Assembly (NCBI GenBank): GCA_028874335.1
Contig: JAPPJY010000091.1
Location: 1-64,000, forward strand
DNA from: Gemmatimonadota bacterium
GTDB lineage: Bacteria > Latescibacterota > UBA2968 > GCA-2709665
Direction of reading: 5' to 3'
Length of the DNA stretch: 64,000 nucleotides
The translations under genes and the position numbers were made by a program. The notes under the pieces were generated by a model. The model saw only the letters and a program-made list of their open reading frames with translations, ran no database searches and was not told where the DNA came from. Positions 50,208-59,570 of this stretch are shown in pieces. The number at the start of each line of letters is the position of its first letter. Positions within the stretch are counted from its first letter, which is position 1.

Positions 50208-52616
50208 CTACGCCTCTGTCGATGCTGTTTCCTGACCTTCAGGCACTCCGATACGGTAACCCACCCCGTGCTCCGTGAAGATGTAGCGCGGTTCGTCGGC
50301 GTCGTCGCCCAGCTTTCGACGCAGCCTCTTGACGAGCGTACGGACGCGGCGCAGGTCGCCGCGTTTCCTGCCCCAGATTCGACGCAGCAGCGCCTTGTGC
50401 GTCACCACCCGACCGGGGCTGACACAGAGCTCATACAGCAACTCATATTCGTGTGCGGTCAATTCCACGCGGCGTCCGCCAACGGTCACGCTCCGATCCT
50501 CGAAATTGACGGTCAGGTCCTGCAATACGCATGGTTCTTCAGGGTCTTTACGTTCCTCGCCTTCTTCCGTGCGCAGCGCCGCCTTGATTCGTACGACGAG
50601 CTCCGTTGGAGAAAAGGGCTTTACAATATAATCGGACGCGCCCAATGCGAAGGCCCGCTCGACGTTTTCCTGTTGGCCGTATCCGGACAGAAAGATAACC
50701 GGGATCCTGTCGATCTCGAGAATATCCTTCATCAGTTCAAATCCGTCCTTGCCAGGCAGTACAAGGTCCAGGAGGACCAGGCGAGGCTCCCGCGACTCGA
50801 TCAGTTCCGCCACTTCCCCGGGATCGCCCGTTACAATCGCCGCGTATCCCGCTCGTGTAAGGATTTCGCGAACGGACCTCAATGTCTGAGGGTCGTCATC
50901 CACTGCAAGGATTGCGCCGTTGCGACTTTCCGTATCGCGCGCATGCTCACCCGATCGTGGCGGGGTGCGGACGGCGGATGACGGGATTGCCTCCGCAACG
51001 GGCACCGTGAACGTGACCTTCGTACCCAGGCCCGGTCCGTCGCTTTCGGCCCACACTCTTCCGCCGTGGGCTTCAACAATACCCTTGCAGATGGCAAGAC
51101 CCAGACCCGTGCCCTGGGTGACCCTCTCATCGCTATTGCTGTCGACTCGCGAAAACTTCCTGAAGAGTTGCGGCAGGAGATCCGCGGTAAGGCCCTTGCC
51201 TTCGTCGGCAACTGAAATGTGAACGTGGAAGTCTTCACGTAACGCGGCCAGCCGGATCGGCGATGACGCATCGGAGTACCTGGCGGCATTGAAGAGGAGA
51301 TTGTCCAGTACCTGGACGATGCGACGCCTGTCTACCATAACCCAGGGCAGGTCCGGCGGAAGGTTGATTTCTATGGCGCGCGCGTCGCCCCCGCGCAGGA
51401 AGGTATTTCTTGCCTCATCGACGATTTCCCCCACGTCAGCCGGCTCCGGCGTGATCGCAAGCGAGCCCGTTTCGATTCTGGCCACGTCGAGCAGGTCGCT
51501 GATAAGGTCCCGCATGCGGTCCGCCTGCTGGTCGATGATCCGGTAGAATTGCCGCGCTTCGGCGGGATCGAGAAGGGAACCGTCGTCAAGCAAGGCGGTG
51601 GTCGAGCCCTTGATGGATGTCAGCGGGACCCGAAGTTCGTGGCTGACCATACCCAGAAACTCGGCGCGCAGGCGTTCCAGGTCCTCCAGGGGCGTCATGT
51701 CCTGAATGGTTACGACCACCGACTCGATTTCACCCCCGCTGGAACGGATGGGCGTGGCATTGACCAGCGTCGTCACGGAACGGCCGTCGGGTACGAAGAG
51801 GACGATCTCCTCCGCGCGCACCGTTTCTCCTGAGCCCAGTAACTCGGCGAGCTGGGACTCTTCCAGTGAGACCTCCCGACCGTCGGCGCGCCGGAACTTC
51901 ATTACCTCGAGCAGCTGCTCCTCCGGATGGCCCGGCGTGAGCAGGGCGCCCACGAGCCTTCTCGCCTCGCGGTTGAACGTCAGCGGCGCACCGGACCTGG
52001 CGTCGAAAACCACGACCCCGACGGGAGAGGTGTCGATCAGGGTCTCCAGGTCGAGCCGTGCCTTCTGCTCGTCCCGGTGCCGGCGTGCGTTTGCGATAAC
52101 GAGCGCCGCCTGTGAGGCAAACATCACCAGGGTTTCTTCGTCTGCCGCCGTGAATGCGTCCTCCCCTCCCTTCTCGCAAAGACTGAATGTGCCCACGCTC
52201 TCGCCGCGGTAGCGGATCGGCGCCGCCAACGCCGCGGGGGCGGGACTCAGGGGAATTTGAGGGTGGAACTCGGGCAGGCCCTCAGACCGGATGTAACTGT
52301 GGAGGTTTCGAAGCCGCAGCGGCTCTTTTATATGGGTGAAGTGTTCGAAGAGCCCGTGCCTCTCCGGCCGTAGCCACAACCGTTTGGACTGAATGGACGA
52401 TAAGCCCGATGTAATGCAGTCCTGTGCCCGCCCCTCATCGTCAAGCAGCACCATCAGGCCGTACCTCGCACCGGTCAGCGACCGGGCGCTGTCCAGGACC
52501 TCCTGCAATACGGCGTCGAACTCCAGGCTCTCATTGATGCGAATGCTGGCCTCGCCAAGCCTGGACAACCGGTTGCGGAGGGCTTCGATCTGTTGATCCC
52601 GTTCGTCGATCTGCAT
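50208..52616 (-). CDS. One-piece GAF-PAS-histidine kinase-receiver-OmpR-type DNA-binding protein
   Basis: An 802-residue soluble protein. Order: coiled N-terminus 1-25; GAF about 28-178; PAS about 190-310; HisKA with His326 in LGMVSHELRVPLTSIKGS; HATPase to about 538 (N-box DNLLFNAARYS; G2 GTGLGLAICKGIVEAHGG); receiver about 567-680 with Asp617 in LVLLDLVLPG and Lys666 in YIVKPFSP; winged helix about 692-790 with LTAHEYELLYELCVSPGRVV and ending EHGVGYRIG. All catalytic residues are present. It would sense a ligand, autophosphorylate and regulate DNA itself. No membrane segments. Start ATG 52616; the Shine-Dalgarno AGAAGG is close. Confidence 0.9.
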   Translation of the reverse strand: MQIDERDQQIEALRNRLSRLGEASIRINESLEFDAVLQEVLDSARSLTGARYGLMVLLDDEGRAQDCITSGLSSIQSKRLWLRPERHGLFEHFTHIKEPLRLRNLHSYIRSEGLPEFHPQIPLSPAPAALAAPIRYRGESVGTFSLCEKGGEDAFTAADEETLVMFASQAALVIANARRHRDEQKARLDLETLIDTSPVGVVVFDARSGAPLTFNREARRLVGALLTPGHPEEQLLEVMKFRRADGREVSLEESQLAELLGSGETVRAEEIVLFVPDGRSVTTLVNATPIRSSGGEIESVVVTIQDMTPLEDLERLRAEFLGMVSHELRVPLTSIKGSTTALLDDGSLLDPAEARQFYRIIDQQADRMRDLISDLLDVARIETGSLAITPEPADVGEIVDEARNTFLRGGDARAIEINLPPDLPWVMVDRRRIVQVLDNLLFNAARYSDASSPIRLAALREDFHVHISVADEGKGLTADLLPQLFRKFSRVDSNSDERVTQGTGLGLAICKGIVEAHGGRVWAESDGPGLGTKVTFTVPVAEAIPSSAVRTPPRSGEHARDTESRNGAILAVDDDPQTLRSVREILTRAGYAAIVTGDPGEVAELIESREPRLVLLDLVLPGKDGFELMKDILEIDRIPVIFLSGYGQQENVERAFALGASDYIVKPFSPTELVVRIKAALRTEEGEERKDPEEPCVLQDLTVNFEDRSVTVGGRRVELTAHEYELLYELCVSPGRVVTHKALLRRIWGRKRGDLRRVRTLVKRLRRKLGDDADEPRYIFTEHGVGYRIGVPEGQETASTEA

Positions 52617-52763
52617 CGCCTTCTAACCTCGATCGGTCGGTGGATGCTCCCGGACCGGGAAACGACGTCAGCGACAGTCAATCCACTCAATTGTCCACAA
52701 TATAGGAAAGGACCCTTGGTGAATCCAGCGCATTTTCGGAGCGGCGCGTCAGTTCACCGGAAG

Positions 52764-53942
52764 TCACGATCGGAAGGCTGGGTCCGATAACGCTCCCAGT
52801 CTGTATCCCTCTCCCGGCTGATTGAGGATGTACGTGGGACTGTTCGCGTCGTCTCCCAACTTGCGGCGGATTTTCTTTACGGTTGTTCGCAAACGCCGCG
52901 TATCAGCGGCATCCAGCGTGTCCCAGACCCGCCGCAGCAGATCCTGACTGGTCACCAAACGCCCCGCATTGGCCGACAGCTCCAGCATCAGACGGTACTC
53001 GAGTCGGGTCAGATGTACCGGCCGACCTGCGAGCGTCACTTCTCGCCTGTCGTAATCGATCTTCAAGTCCCCCAGCACGAACGGTTCTTCCGGCGGGGCG
53101 TATTCGCGCTCCTCCCGGCGGCGCAGCGCCGCCCTGATCCTGGCCGACAGTTCGGCGGGCGCAAAGGGTTTGACCACGTAATCGGCTGCCCCGGCATCGA
53201 GTGCGCGTGCGATCGCTTCCTCGTGCGCGTACGCTGAAAGGAAAATGACCGGAAGATCCGGATCGGCAATGACGTCGGTCATCACTTCAACCCCGTCGGT
53301 TCCCGGCAGGACCAGGTCCAGCAGCACGAGGGCTGGCCGGTGTTTTTCCAATAGCCCGGGTATATCGTGCGGACTGCCGGTCACGCGGGGGTGATATCCT
53401 TCCCCGGTCAGGACGTCTTTGACGTTTCGCAACGTCTGAGTGTCGTCGTCCACCACCAGGATGGTCGTTGGCTGCCGCCCCCTCGTCCGCCTGTCCGCGT
53501 CGACTGCAAGATTGCTGCGCCGCAGCACGAGATCCTCCACGGGCGTCAGATCCTGCAGCGTCACCACAAGTGACGCGACCCCGCCGTCGTCAGAAAAAAT
53601 CGGCGTGGCGCTCATCAGTGTGCTCACCCGCCGGCCGTCGGGGAACCGAAACAAAACTTCCTCCGCACGTATCGTATCGCCGGTACTCTTCGCCTGTTCG
53701 ACGGGATGCTCCTCGGGCGAGAGCATTCGCCCGTCGCCTCGACGGACGGACATCGTCTTCAGGAAATGATTCATCGTCTGCCCTGGCGACAACAGATCGT
53801 TTGCGAGCCGGCTCGCCTCCCGGTTGACGGATGCCAGTGTCCCCGCCACGGCATCGATGACGACGATGCCAACGGGCAGCGCGTCCGCCAGCCTATTCAT
53901 GTCGAGGCGCCCGCTTTTCTGTACGCTCGCTTCACCGGTCAT
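52764..53942 (-). CDS. Kinase-less PAS-receiver-winged helix paralogue
   Basis: A 392-residue relative of the two fused kinases. PAS about 15-135 (ALPVGIVVIDAVAG to VVTLQDLTPVEDL), then directly a receiver about 160-275 with Asp209 in LVLLDLVLPG and Lys258 in DYVVKPFAP, then an OmpR-type winged helix about 286-388. The PAS ends and the receiver begins at the same points as in the 800-residue proteins, but HisKA and HATPase are missing. It must be phosphorylated by another protein or act without it. It lies 147 nt upstream of the 802-residue gene on the same strand. Start uncertain; ATG 53942 has no clear Shine-Dalgarno. Confidence 0.87.
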   Translation of the reverse strand: MTGEASVQKSGRLDMNRLADALPVGIVVIDAVAGTLASVNREASRLANDLLSPGQTMNHFLKTMSVRRGDGRMLSPEEHPVEQAKSTGDTIRAEEVLFRFPDGRRVSTLMSATPIFSDDGGVASLVVTLQDLTPVEDLVLRRSNLAVDADRRTRGRQPTTILVVDDDTQTLRNVKDVLTGEGYHPRVTGSPHDIPGLLEKHRPALVLLDLVLPGTDGVEVMTDVIADPDLPVIFLSAYAHEEAIARALDAGAADYVVKPFAPAELSARIRAALRRREEREYAPPEEPFVLGDLKIDYDRREVTLAGRPVHLTRLEYRLMLELSANAGRLVTSQDLLRRVWDTLDAADTRRLRTTVKKIRRKLGDDANSPTYILNQPGEGYRLGALSDPAFRS

Positions 53943-54468
53943 ATGGAAGGCCTCGCCACGACCATTCTGTCATCGCCTCCAGCCCGATGCCCGGACTCCA
54001 TGACCTCTCCCTTATTGGCTGACTGAACTCCCTGGCATTGATCGACGGAAACCTCTTGCCCCGTCGGTACGCACCGGTGGTGCGGCGATTTTTTATTGGT
54101 TGCTCGAAAAATCACTAAAAAATCACGAATTATGATCCATTTCGTCACAAATTAGTCACGTTAATTTCGTATATTTTAATCAAATTAAGCCGCAGTAAGG
54201 GGTCCGTCAAGACAAATTGTGGCCAAAACCCGCTGAAATGTCATATTGGCGGCCGCCTCCGGCCGGGCAGGGCTGCGCGCATGGAGGCACAGGGTAATCG
54301 TCAGGGGCAGGGACAGGATGCCGCGATTTACGGCATCCTGATCATGTGACGCATCAACTGGTAGCGACGATGAAGTCGATGGAAACGTGATGGAGCTGCA
54401 GAATAACCGGTTTTCCGATCAGAATGTCCGGCGGAATGGACACAGCCGCTACAGGAAAGGAGAGATAT
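53943..54468. other. Divergent 526-bp regulatory region
   Basis: It separates the minus-strand regulators from the plus-strand adhesin gene. Direct repeats aaaaatcac and aaaaaatcac (54107-54125) and an AT-rich tract (about 54145-54187, gttaatttcgtatattttaa) are likely promoter or regulator-binding sequences. A small hairpin GCACC/GGTGC is at about 54069-54081. No gene is supported. AGGAAAGGAGAG at about 54453-54464 is the Shine-Dalgarno of the adhesin gene. Confidence 0.45.
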
Positions 54469-57255
54469 ATGCACAATAGAAGCCTCCGACTCGCCGTACG
54501 GATCGCATTGATCTCCATCGTTGTCGGACTGAACGTCCTTCAGGGCCCGTCCGAGGTCTTCGCCGACCACGAAATTGCGACCATGACGGCGATGAACGTG
54601 ATCTCCGTACCTCCTGATTCCGCCTTCTTCAGCGTTTTCTCTTCGAATGGCCCCAATGGGGACACCTACGGGCTGGGAGAGATCATTGAGATCGAGGCCA
54701 CCTTCAACAGGGGCATGCTGGTCACCGGCAGCGGCGTGGTCAAGATGGACCTCACCGTCGGCGACTCGGTGCGTACCGCCACGTACCATCGCGGATCCGG
54801 CACGAGAAAGCTGGTCTTCCGTTACGAAGTGATCGCGACGGACGCGGACACCGACGGGATCAGCGCACCCGCGACAGCCTGGAGCGGCAGCGGCACGGTG
54901 AAGACCTCTGTTTCCAACTTTGCGGCGGTGTTCACGCCCCTGGGGCTCGAAACCCAGTCGGGTCACAAGGTGAACGGCAGCCTGGGGCCCTGGGTCACCA
55001 AGGTGGAGATCACCTCCACCCCTGCCTCCGGCACCACCTACCGGTATGGAGAAGAGGTCGAGATCGACGTGACCTACACCGCTCCCGTGCGGGTCGACAG
55101 CGTCGACCAACCCTACCTGCCCTATTTCTGGAACCGGGCGTCGGATGGCACGGAACAGCAACTCCTCGCCTGGTACCGGAGCGGAAGCGGTACCGAAACG
55201 CTGCGTCTCTCCTTTACGGTGAGATCCGAATTCAAGGACACCGACGGGGTCCGGATCGGGAGTGCTGGCCCTGAAAGAAAAGTCTGGGCGTTGAACCTCG
55301 ACGGGGTGAGGGCGCCCTGGAGAATGTCGGGGCTCGACGCGGATCCCAACCACCAGTTGAACGGGGAGCCGTACATCAAGGGGGTTGCCGTCACCTCGAG
55401 CCCGGCCTACGGTACCACCTACCGGCGCACGGAGGCGATCCGGATCGCGGTCACCTTCGACCAGAACGTCCGGGTAGAGGGCACCGTAACCAAGGGCTTG
55501 AAGTTCACCTATGGCGACGGCGAGTTCACCAGCCCGCATGCCCAATACGCCTCCGGTAACCGCACCAGGGCCCTGGTCTTCAAACACACGGTCGTGGCAG
55601 GGGATGAAGACACGGACGGTCTCACCGTCCTGGCGGGCAATGACGGCGGGTGGGGGGGGAGCGGAAAGATCTGGTCGCGCGACATCGGAAGTACGGCGAC
55701 CTCAACGGAAGCCGACCGGAGGCACAGCGAAATCGCGAACGCCGACAGCCACAAGGTGGACGGAGGGCTGACCCTGCCGGCTCCCGACATCTCGTCGATC
55801 GAGCTGGTAGCGGACCCGGGGGACGACTCCACGTATGTCGCCGGCGACTGGATTGGCGTAAAGGTGACCTTCGACGAGAATGTGTCCGTCACGGGAACGC
55901 CGCAGCTCGAGTTGAGCATAGGGACAACGGACAGGATCGCCCGGTTCGGGCAGGGCTCGTTCGAGGGAAGTGTGAGCCCCGGCGACAGGACCGCCGGCCC
56001 CGAGGTGGTCTTTGGCTACCAGGTGCAGGAGGGCGACCTCGACAGCGACGGCATCGCCATCGGGGAGGACAAGCTCACGCTCAACGGCGGCGCCATCAAG
56101 CAGGCCGTGACGGAGGTGGCCGCGGACCTGAGCCACGATCCCATCGCCGCCGATGCCGGCCACAAGGTGGATGCCGTGGCACCGGTCCTGTCATCCATCG
56201 CCATCAGCTCCCGTGCGGGCGGTGACAGGCTCTACGCCATCGGGGACAGCATCGAGGTGACGATGACCTTCAGCGAGGAGGTGACGGTTTCCGGCGCTCC
56301 GCAACTGGATCTGGACCTCGGCGGTGAGGCGAGAACGGCCACCTACGACTTCACTGGAGACTCGTCCGCGGTCTTTGCCTACGTCGTTCAGGAGGGGGAC
56401 ACCGACACGGACGGCATCGCCATCGACGCCGACACCCTCAGTCTCGAGGACGACAACGCCATCACGGACCTTGTCGGCAATTCAGCTGAGCTGGCCTACG
56501 CGGCAGTAGCCGCCGACAGCGCCCACAGGGTCGACGGGGTGTCTCCGACGCTCAGCTCCGCGGAGGTCTACCACACCGGCAGCAAGGTCAACCTGTTTTT
56601 CAGCGAGCACGTCAACGTTCCCCGAATTCTATACACGATCAGGAGCATCGTCAACGTGAATCTCGGCCAGTTCTTCATAGCTGTTCTGACGCTCGAGGTG
56701 GACGGCGATCAGGTGAGGCCCAGCTCCGCCTCTCTTCACGGTCTTTCATTACAACTGCAGCTCTACCCCTCGAATCGGGTGACCGAGAGCCAGCGGGTCA
56801 AAGTATCCTACGACAACATCTTCGCCAGCGATGCGGTGGGGCTCTTCATCGACAGGGCCGGCAACCCGTTGGCCAACTTCGGCGCCACCACGGTACAGAA
56901 TGCTTCCAACCAGGCGGACGCGGAGGAACCGGACGTGGGAGAACTGGTATTGAGCCGGAACGAGTTCAGGATCACCGAAGGGGAAACCAAAGGGTATACG
57001 GTGACTCTGGCGTCCCAGCCTTCCGACAGCGTGACCGTTGCCATCAGCAGCTCCTCGAGCAAGCTGTCGGCCAATCGCGACAGTCTCACCTTCACTACGA
57101 ATAACTGGAATGCGCCGCAGAGGGTGAGGCTCACCGCCAACCAGGACGACGACGACCTGAACTATTGGGTGGCCGTGACCAACAGGGGCAGCGGGGGCGG
57201 CTACCAGGGCGCAAGGAAATGGGTGCTTGTGGTCATCGACGACGACGGTGAATAG
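54469..57255 (+). CDS. Secreted repeat adhesin with Calx-beta-like C-terminus
   Basis: A 928-residue exported protein with a signal peptide (about 1-34, MHNRSLRLAVRIALISIVVG and on, ending FA). Five or six tandem ~100-residue beta domains follow, each with the plan 'Y..G..I.V.V.F...V.V.G.P.L.L..G...R.A.Y.SGSG...L.F.Y.V...D.DTDGI', for example GDSIEVTMTFSEEVTVSGAP. The last ~110 residues (RNEFRITEGETKGYTVTLAS) resemble a Calx-beta domain. The Asp-rich DxDxDG turns suggest calcium binding. It is probably a surface adhesin or binding filament. There is no NPFN tail and no obvious anchor. Confidence 0.75.
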   Translation: MHNRSLRLAVRIALISIVVGLNVLQGPSEVFADHEIATMTAMNVISVPPDSAFFSVFSSNGPNGDTYGLGEIIEIEATFNRGMLVTGSGVVKMDLTVGDSVRTATYHRGSGTRKLVFRYEVIATDADTDGISAPATAWSGSGTVKTSVSNFAAVFTPLGLETQSGHKVNGSLGPWVTKVEITSTPASGTTYRYGEEVEIDVTYTAPVRVDSVDQPYLPYFWNRASDGTEQQLLAWYRSGSGTETLRLSFTVRSEFKDTDGVRIGSAGPERKVWALNLDGVRAPWRMSGLDADPNHQLNGEPYIKGVAVTSSPAYGTTYRRTEAIRIAVTFDQNVRVEGTVTKGLKFTYGDGEFTSPHAQYASGNRTRALVFKHTVVAGDEDTDGLTVLAGNDGGWGGSGKIWSRDIGSTATSTEADRRHSEIANADSHKVDGGLTLPAPDISSIELVADPGDDSTYVAGDWIGVKVTFDENVSVTGTPQLELSIGTTDRIARFGQGSFEGSVSPGDRTAGPEVVFGYQVQEGDLDSDGIAIGEDKLTLNGGAIKQAVTEVAADLSHDPIAADAGHKVDAVAPVLSSIAISSRAGGDRLYAIGDSIEVTMTFSEEVTVSGAPQLDLDLGGEARTATYDFTGDSSAVFAYVVQEGDTDTDGIAIDADTLSLEDDNAITDLVGNSAELAYAAVAADSAHRVDGVSPTLSSAEVYHTGSKVNLFFSEHVNVPRILYTIRSIVNVNLGQFFIAVLTLEVDGDQVRPSSASLHGLSLQLQLYPSNRVTESQRVKVSYDNIFASDAVGLFIDRAGNPLANFGATTVQNASNQADAEEPDVGELVLSRNEFRITEGETKGYTVTLASQPSDSVTVAISSSSSKLSANRDSLTFTTNNWNAPQRVRLTANQDDDDLNYWVAVTNRGSGGGYQGARKWVLVVIDDDGE

Positions 57256-57285
57256 GGGAGAGGCGTGACCAATCAAGCCTGCAGG

Positions 57286-58533
57286 ATGAAGCCATTGTTA
57301 TTGTCCCTTATCTTGGTATTTCCGTTCTCTTTGTGGGCAGACGCGGCTTCTCCGCCGGATACGTGGAACCTGGTTCAAAACAGTCTGGATTTCGACATTC
57401 GGACCATCATCTATCCGGCGGAAGGGAATGAGGATCCCATTCCCGTGACACCCTATCTCACCCTTGAATTGTACCGGTGCAACTCCTACAAGCTAACCGT
57501 TGGGGTCCGGGCGGCAGCGGGGTACAGGTTTCCCCATTTCCTGCCGGACCCGCCGGTTCACGAACCGGCGCCTGAATCGAGAGCCGCCGTCGCGTTCGGT
57601 TATTATACGCTTCAATCCGATACCCTGCGTTTCAACGCTCATTATCTGAGCCTTTTTGAGGACGGCGAGGATCTGGAAGACGTCGTTAAGCTGTCCGATA
57701 GCGAGATGGCACTGGAGGAATACAGGTTCGTGATTACCTTCGTAAACACGATTTTCCTCGAGTTCTTCAATGACCTCTTCGCTCACCGCAGCCGCGACCG
57801 GCTGGTCTTCATGCTGCCCGGCGACAGCGATTTTGCCGACCCTTCCGTGGATTCCGACGAGGAAATCGTCTGGGAACTGGCGTGGCCGGGAGGTCCCTCG
57901 TCGATTTCCCGGTCAGCGGTACAGGCCACCGTAACGGGCAAAGAGACGGAGCCCCTGACGGTGGAATTCGCCCGTTCGGTATCGGGGCGGCCCGCGCAAT
58001 ACGCCTGGTGTGCGGTCACCGACGGCGCCGGCCGCGCGGAGCTCGACATCGTTACGCTGCACGGTTCGGGAGTCACCGGCTACTACAGCGCTCGCGCCCG
58101 CAATGAATCCGGCGGGATCGTGGGCCGATGGCACAGCATTCCTCTCAACGAGGACCACCGCCAGATCCTGGAATTGACACCGGGGGGCGGCGCGCGAGTG
58201 CTTGCCAGCCACGCGCTTTATTCTGCCAGGATCGCGCCGCCTGAGAACGCACAACCTGAAGCCGGGTTGGCGCCCAATTTTCCCAACCCGTTCAACAGCA
58301 GCACGCTGATCGTGTACCGTCTGGCGGACGCGGGTCCGGTGCGTCTGGACGTCTTCAATTCTCTGGGCCAACACCTGGTCACGTTGGTGGACGATCATCA
58401 GGCCGCGGGCAGGTACGTGGTCCGGTGGCCCGCGCGCGACGGGCGCGGCAATGACGTGGCCGCGGGTGTTTACCTGATGCGCCTGTTCCATCCGGGAGGC
58501 GTGGACGCCCGGCGCATGCTGTATCTCAAGTAA
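57286..58533 (+). CDS. Secreted protein with NPFN-type C-terminal sorting domain
   Basis: A 415-residue exported protein: signal peptide about 1-20 (MKPLLLSLILVFPFSLWADA). The middle has no recognised domain. The last ~85 residues carry NFPNPFNSSTLIVYRLADAG, LDVFNSLGQHLVTLVDD, VRWPARDGRGNDVAAGVYLM and end in MLYLK: the FlgD-like/Por-type sorting domain used by T9SS-like export systems of FCB bacteria. Start is ATG 57286 or GTG 57265; the strong GGGGAGAGG lies 2 nt before the GTG and 22 nt before the ATG. It is 10-30 nt behind the adhesin gene, so they are probably one operon. Confidence 0.8.
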   Translation: MKPLLLSLILVFPFSLWADAASPPDTWNLVQNSLDFDIRTIIYPAEGNEDPIPVTPYLTLELYRCNSYKLTVGVRAAAGYRFPHFLPDPPVHEPAPESRAAVAFGYYTLQSDTLRFNAHYLSLFEDGEDLEDVVKLSDSEMALEEYRFVITFVNTIFLEFFNDLFAHRSRDRLVFMLPGDSDFADPSVDSDEEIVWELAWPGGPSSISRSAVQATVTGKETEPLTVEFARSVSGRPAQYAWCAVTDGAGRAELDIVTLHGSGVTGYYSARARNESGGIVGRWHSIPLNEDHRQILELTPGGGARVLASHALYSARIAPPENAQPEAGLAPNFPNPFNSSTLIVYRLADAGPVRLDVFNSLGQHLVTLVDDHQAAGRYVVRWPARDGRGNDVAAGVYLMRLFHPGGVDARRMLYLK

Positions 58534-58609
58534 CGCGACTGAATTGGTTTCCCGGACGGGCTTGAAACACGCCGTTGGAAAAACAGAATGGGGGATAGGA
58601 GGAAATGCA

Positions 58610-59368
58610 ATGAAATACGCACTGTTTCATTCGACTGTCGCGATGATCGTTCTGGCAACCGCTGTCGCGGCGGAAGAGGATCGTTTTGAGGGAAAGGTTG
58701 TCAATCCGAGGTTCCATCCGGTCAAAAGGGTGCAGGTGGAGGTTTACAGGCTCGATGATCCGCGCCAGCGGCTGACCGCGCTGACGGATGAAAGCGGCGG
58801 TTTCTCGCTGCCGCTGCGAGACCTGATTCCACCGAGACCGAATGCGCTGCTTCAAAATCATCCCAATCCGTTCAATCCTTCCACCCTGATTCCCTTTGAG
58901 ATCGAGAAGGCGGGACACGTGCGTCTGGACGTCTATAATATTCTGGGACAGCGCGTGATCACGCTGATCGACGAAGAACGACCGGCCGGATTTCACAGGG
59001 TGCAGTGGGACGGCGCCGACAGACTCGGCAGAGGCGTGAGCGCGGGGGTCTACATCTACCGTCTCAGCGCCGGAAACTGGCACGATGCGCGGAAGCTGAT
59101 GCTGCTGGACGGCGCGCGGGGACATGCAGGCGGTAACGCGGCGGGATTCGTGGACGATGCAGGGGCTCACACGTTGGGTGTGAAGATCACCGGCGAGGAG
59201 ATTCTACCGGCGACCTTTACCTGGGGTCGGGGCTCCGGGCCCCTGGTGGCGGAAGTGAAAGGAATAGAAGACCTGCTTCCACCCGAGGTCGTGGACTCCA
59301 GGACCGGTACCAATCCCTTCTCCGGAACCAGCCTCGCCTCGATCGTTCAGGTTGTTTCCGGACGCTGA
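58610..59368 (+). CDS. Secreted protein with internal NPFN sorting-like domain
   Basis: A 252-residue exported protein with signal peptide about 1-21 (MKYALFHSTVAMIVLATAVA). A short beta domain about 22-75 (VNPRFHPVKRVQVEVYRLDD) is like a carboxypeptidase-regulatory fold. Residues about 83-165 are an NHPNPFNPSTLIPFEIEKAG and NILGQRVITLIDEERPAG sorting-type domain ending ARKLMLLDG. Unusually, about 85 residues follow it, where the domain normally ends the protein. AGGAGG lies upstream of ATG 58610. Terminator at 59396. Confidence 0.78.
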   Translation: MKYALFHSTVAMIVLATAVAAEEDRFEGKVVNPRFHPVKRVQVEVYRLDDPRQRLTALTDESGGFSLPLRDLIPPRPNALLQNHPNPFNPSTLIPFEIEKAGHVRLDVYNILGQRVITLIDEERPAGFHRVQWDGADRLGRGVSAGVYIYRLSAGNWHDARKLMLLDGARGHAGGNAAGFVDDAGAHTLGVKITGEEILPATFTWGRGSGPLVAEVKGIEDLLPPEVVDSRTGTNPFSGTSLASIVQVVSGR

Positions 59369-59395
59369 AATCGTACCATACGACCCAATCACAAG

Positions 59396-59429
59396 GCCCT
59401 GCCGGCATCGACGCCGGCAGGGCTTCTTT
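59396..59429 (+). terminator. Terminator of the secreted-protein operon
   Basis: A perfect 11-bp stem GCCCTGCCGGC/GCCGGCAGGGC with a six-nt loop, followed by TTCTTT. It is the counterpart of 49917-49951 in the duplicated block. Confidence 0.8.
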
Positions 59430-59570
59430 CGTTTCGAGTGGATTTTTCGCTTCATCATCCCTAAGATGCTTTGTCACGCCTGTCGTGCCGCGAATTGCCA
59501 ATTCGCGATACAGGAACCCACGGCCAGGTTGGCGGTGTAGGGGCGTCCCTTGTGGGCGCCCCCTCCCTGT
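59430..59570. repeat. Second copy of the block behind the kinase genes
   Basis: It contains the perfect palindrome CGCGAATTGCCAATTCGCG (59489-59507) and the GGGGCG...CGCCCC hairpin (59539-59562), both also present at 49952-50207. Similarity runs on into the 3' ends of the two kinase genes, so the copies arose from one segmental duplication. Confidence 0.75.

Noticed and set aside
53939-54148. 69-codon minus-strand ORF whose stop overlaps the start of the kinase-less regulator
   Set aside because: The ATGA overlap is tempting, but it starts with GTG without a Shine-Dalgarno and the sequence has no domain or coding-like pattern.
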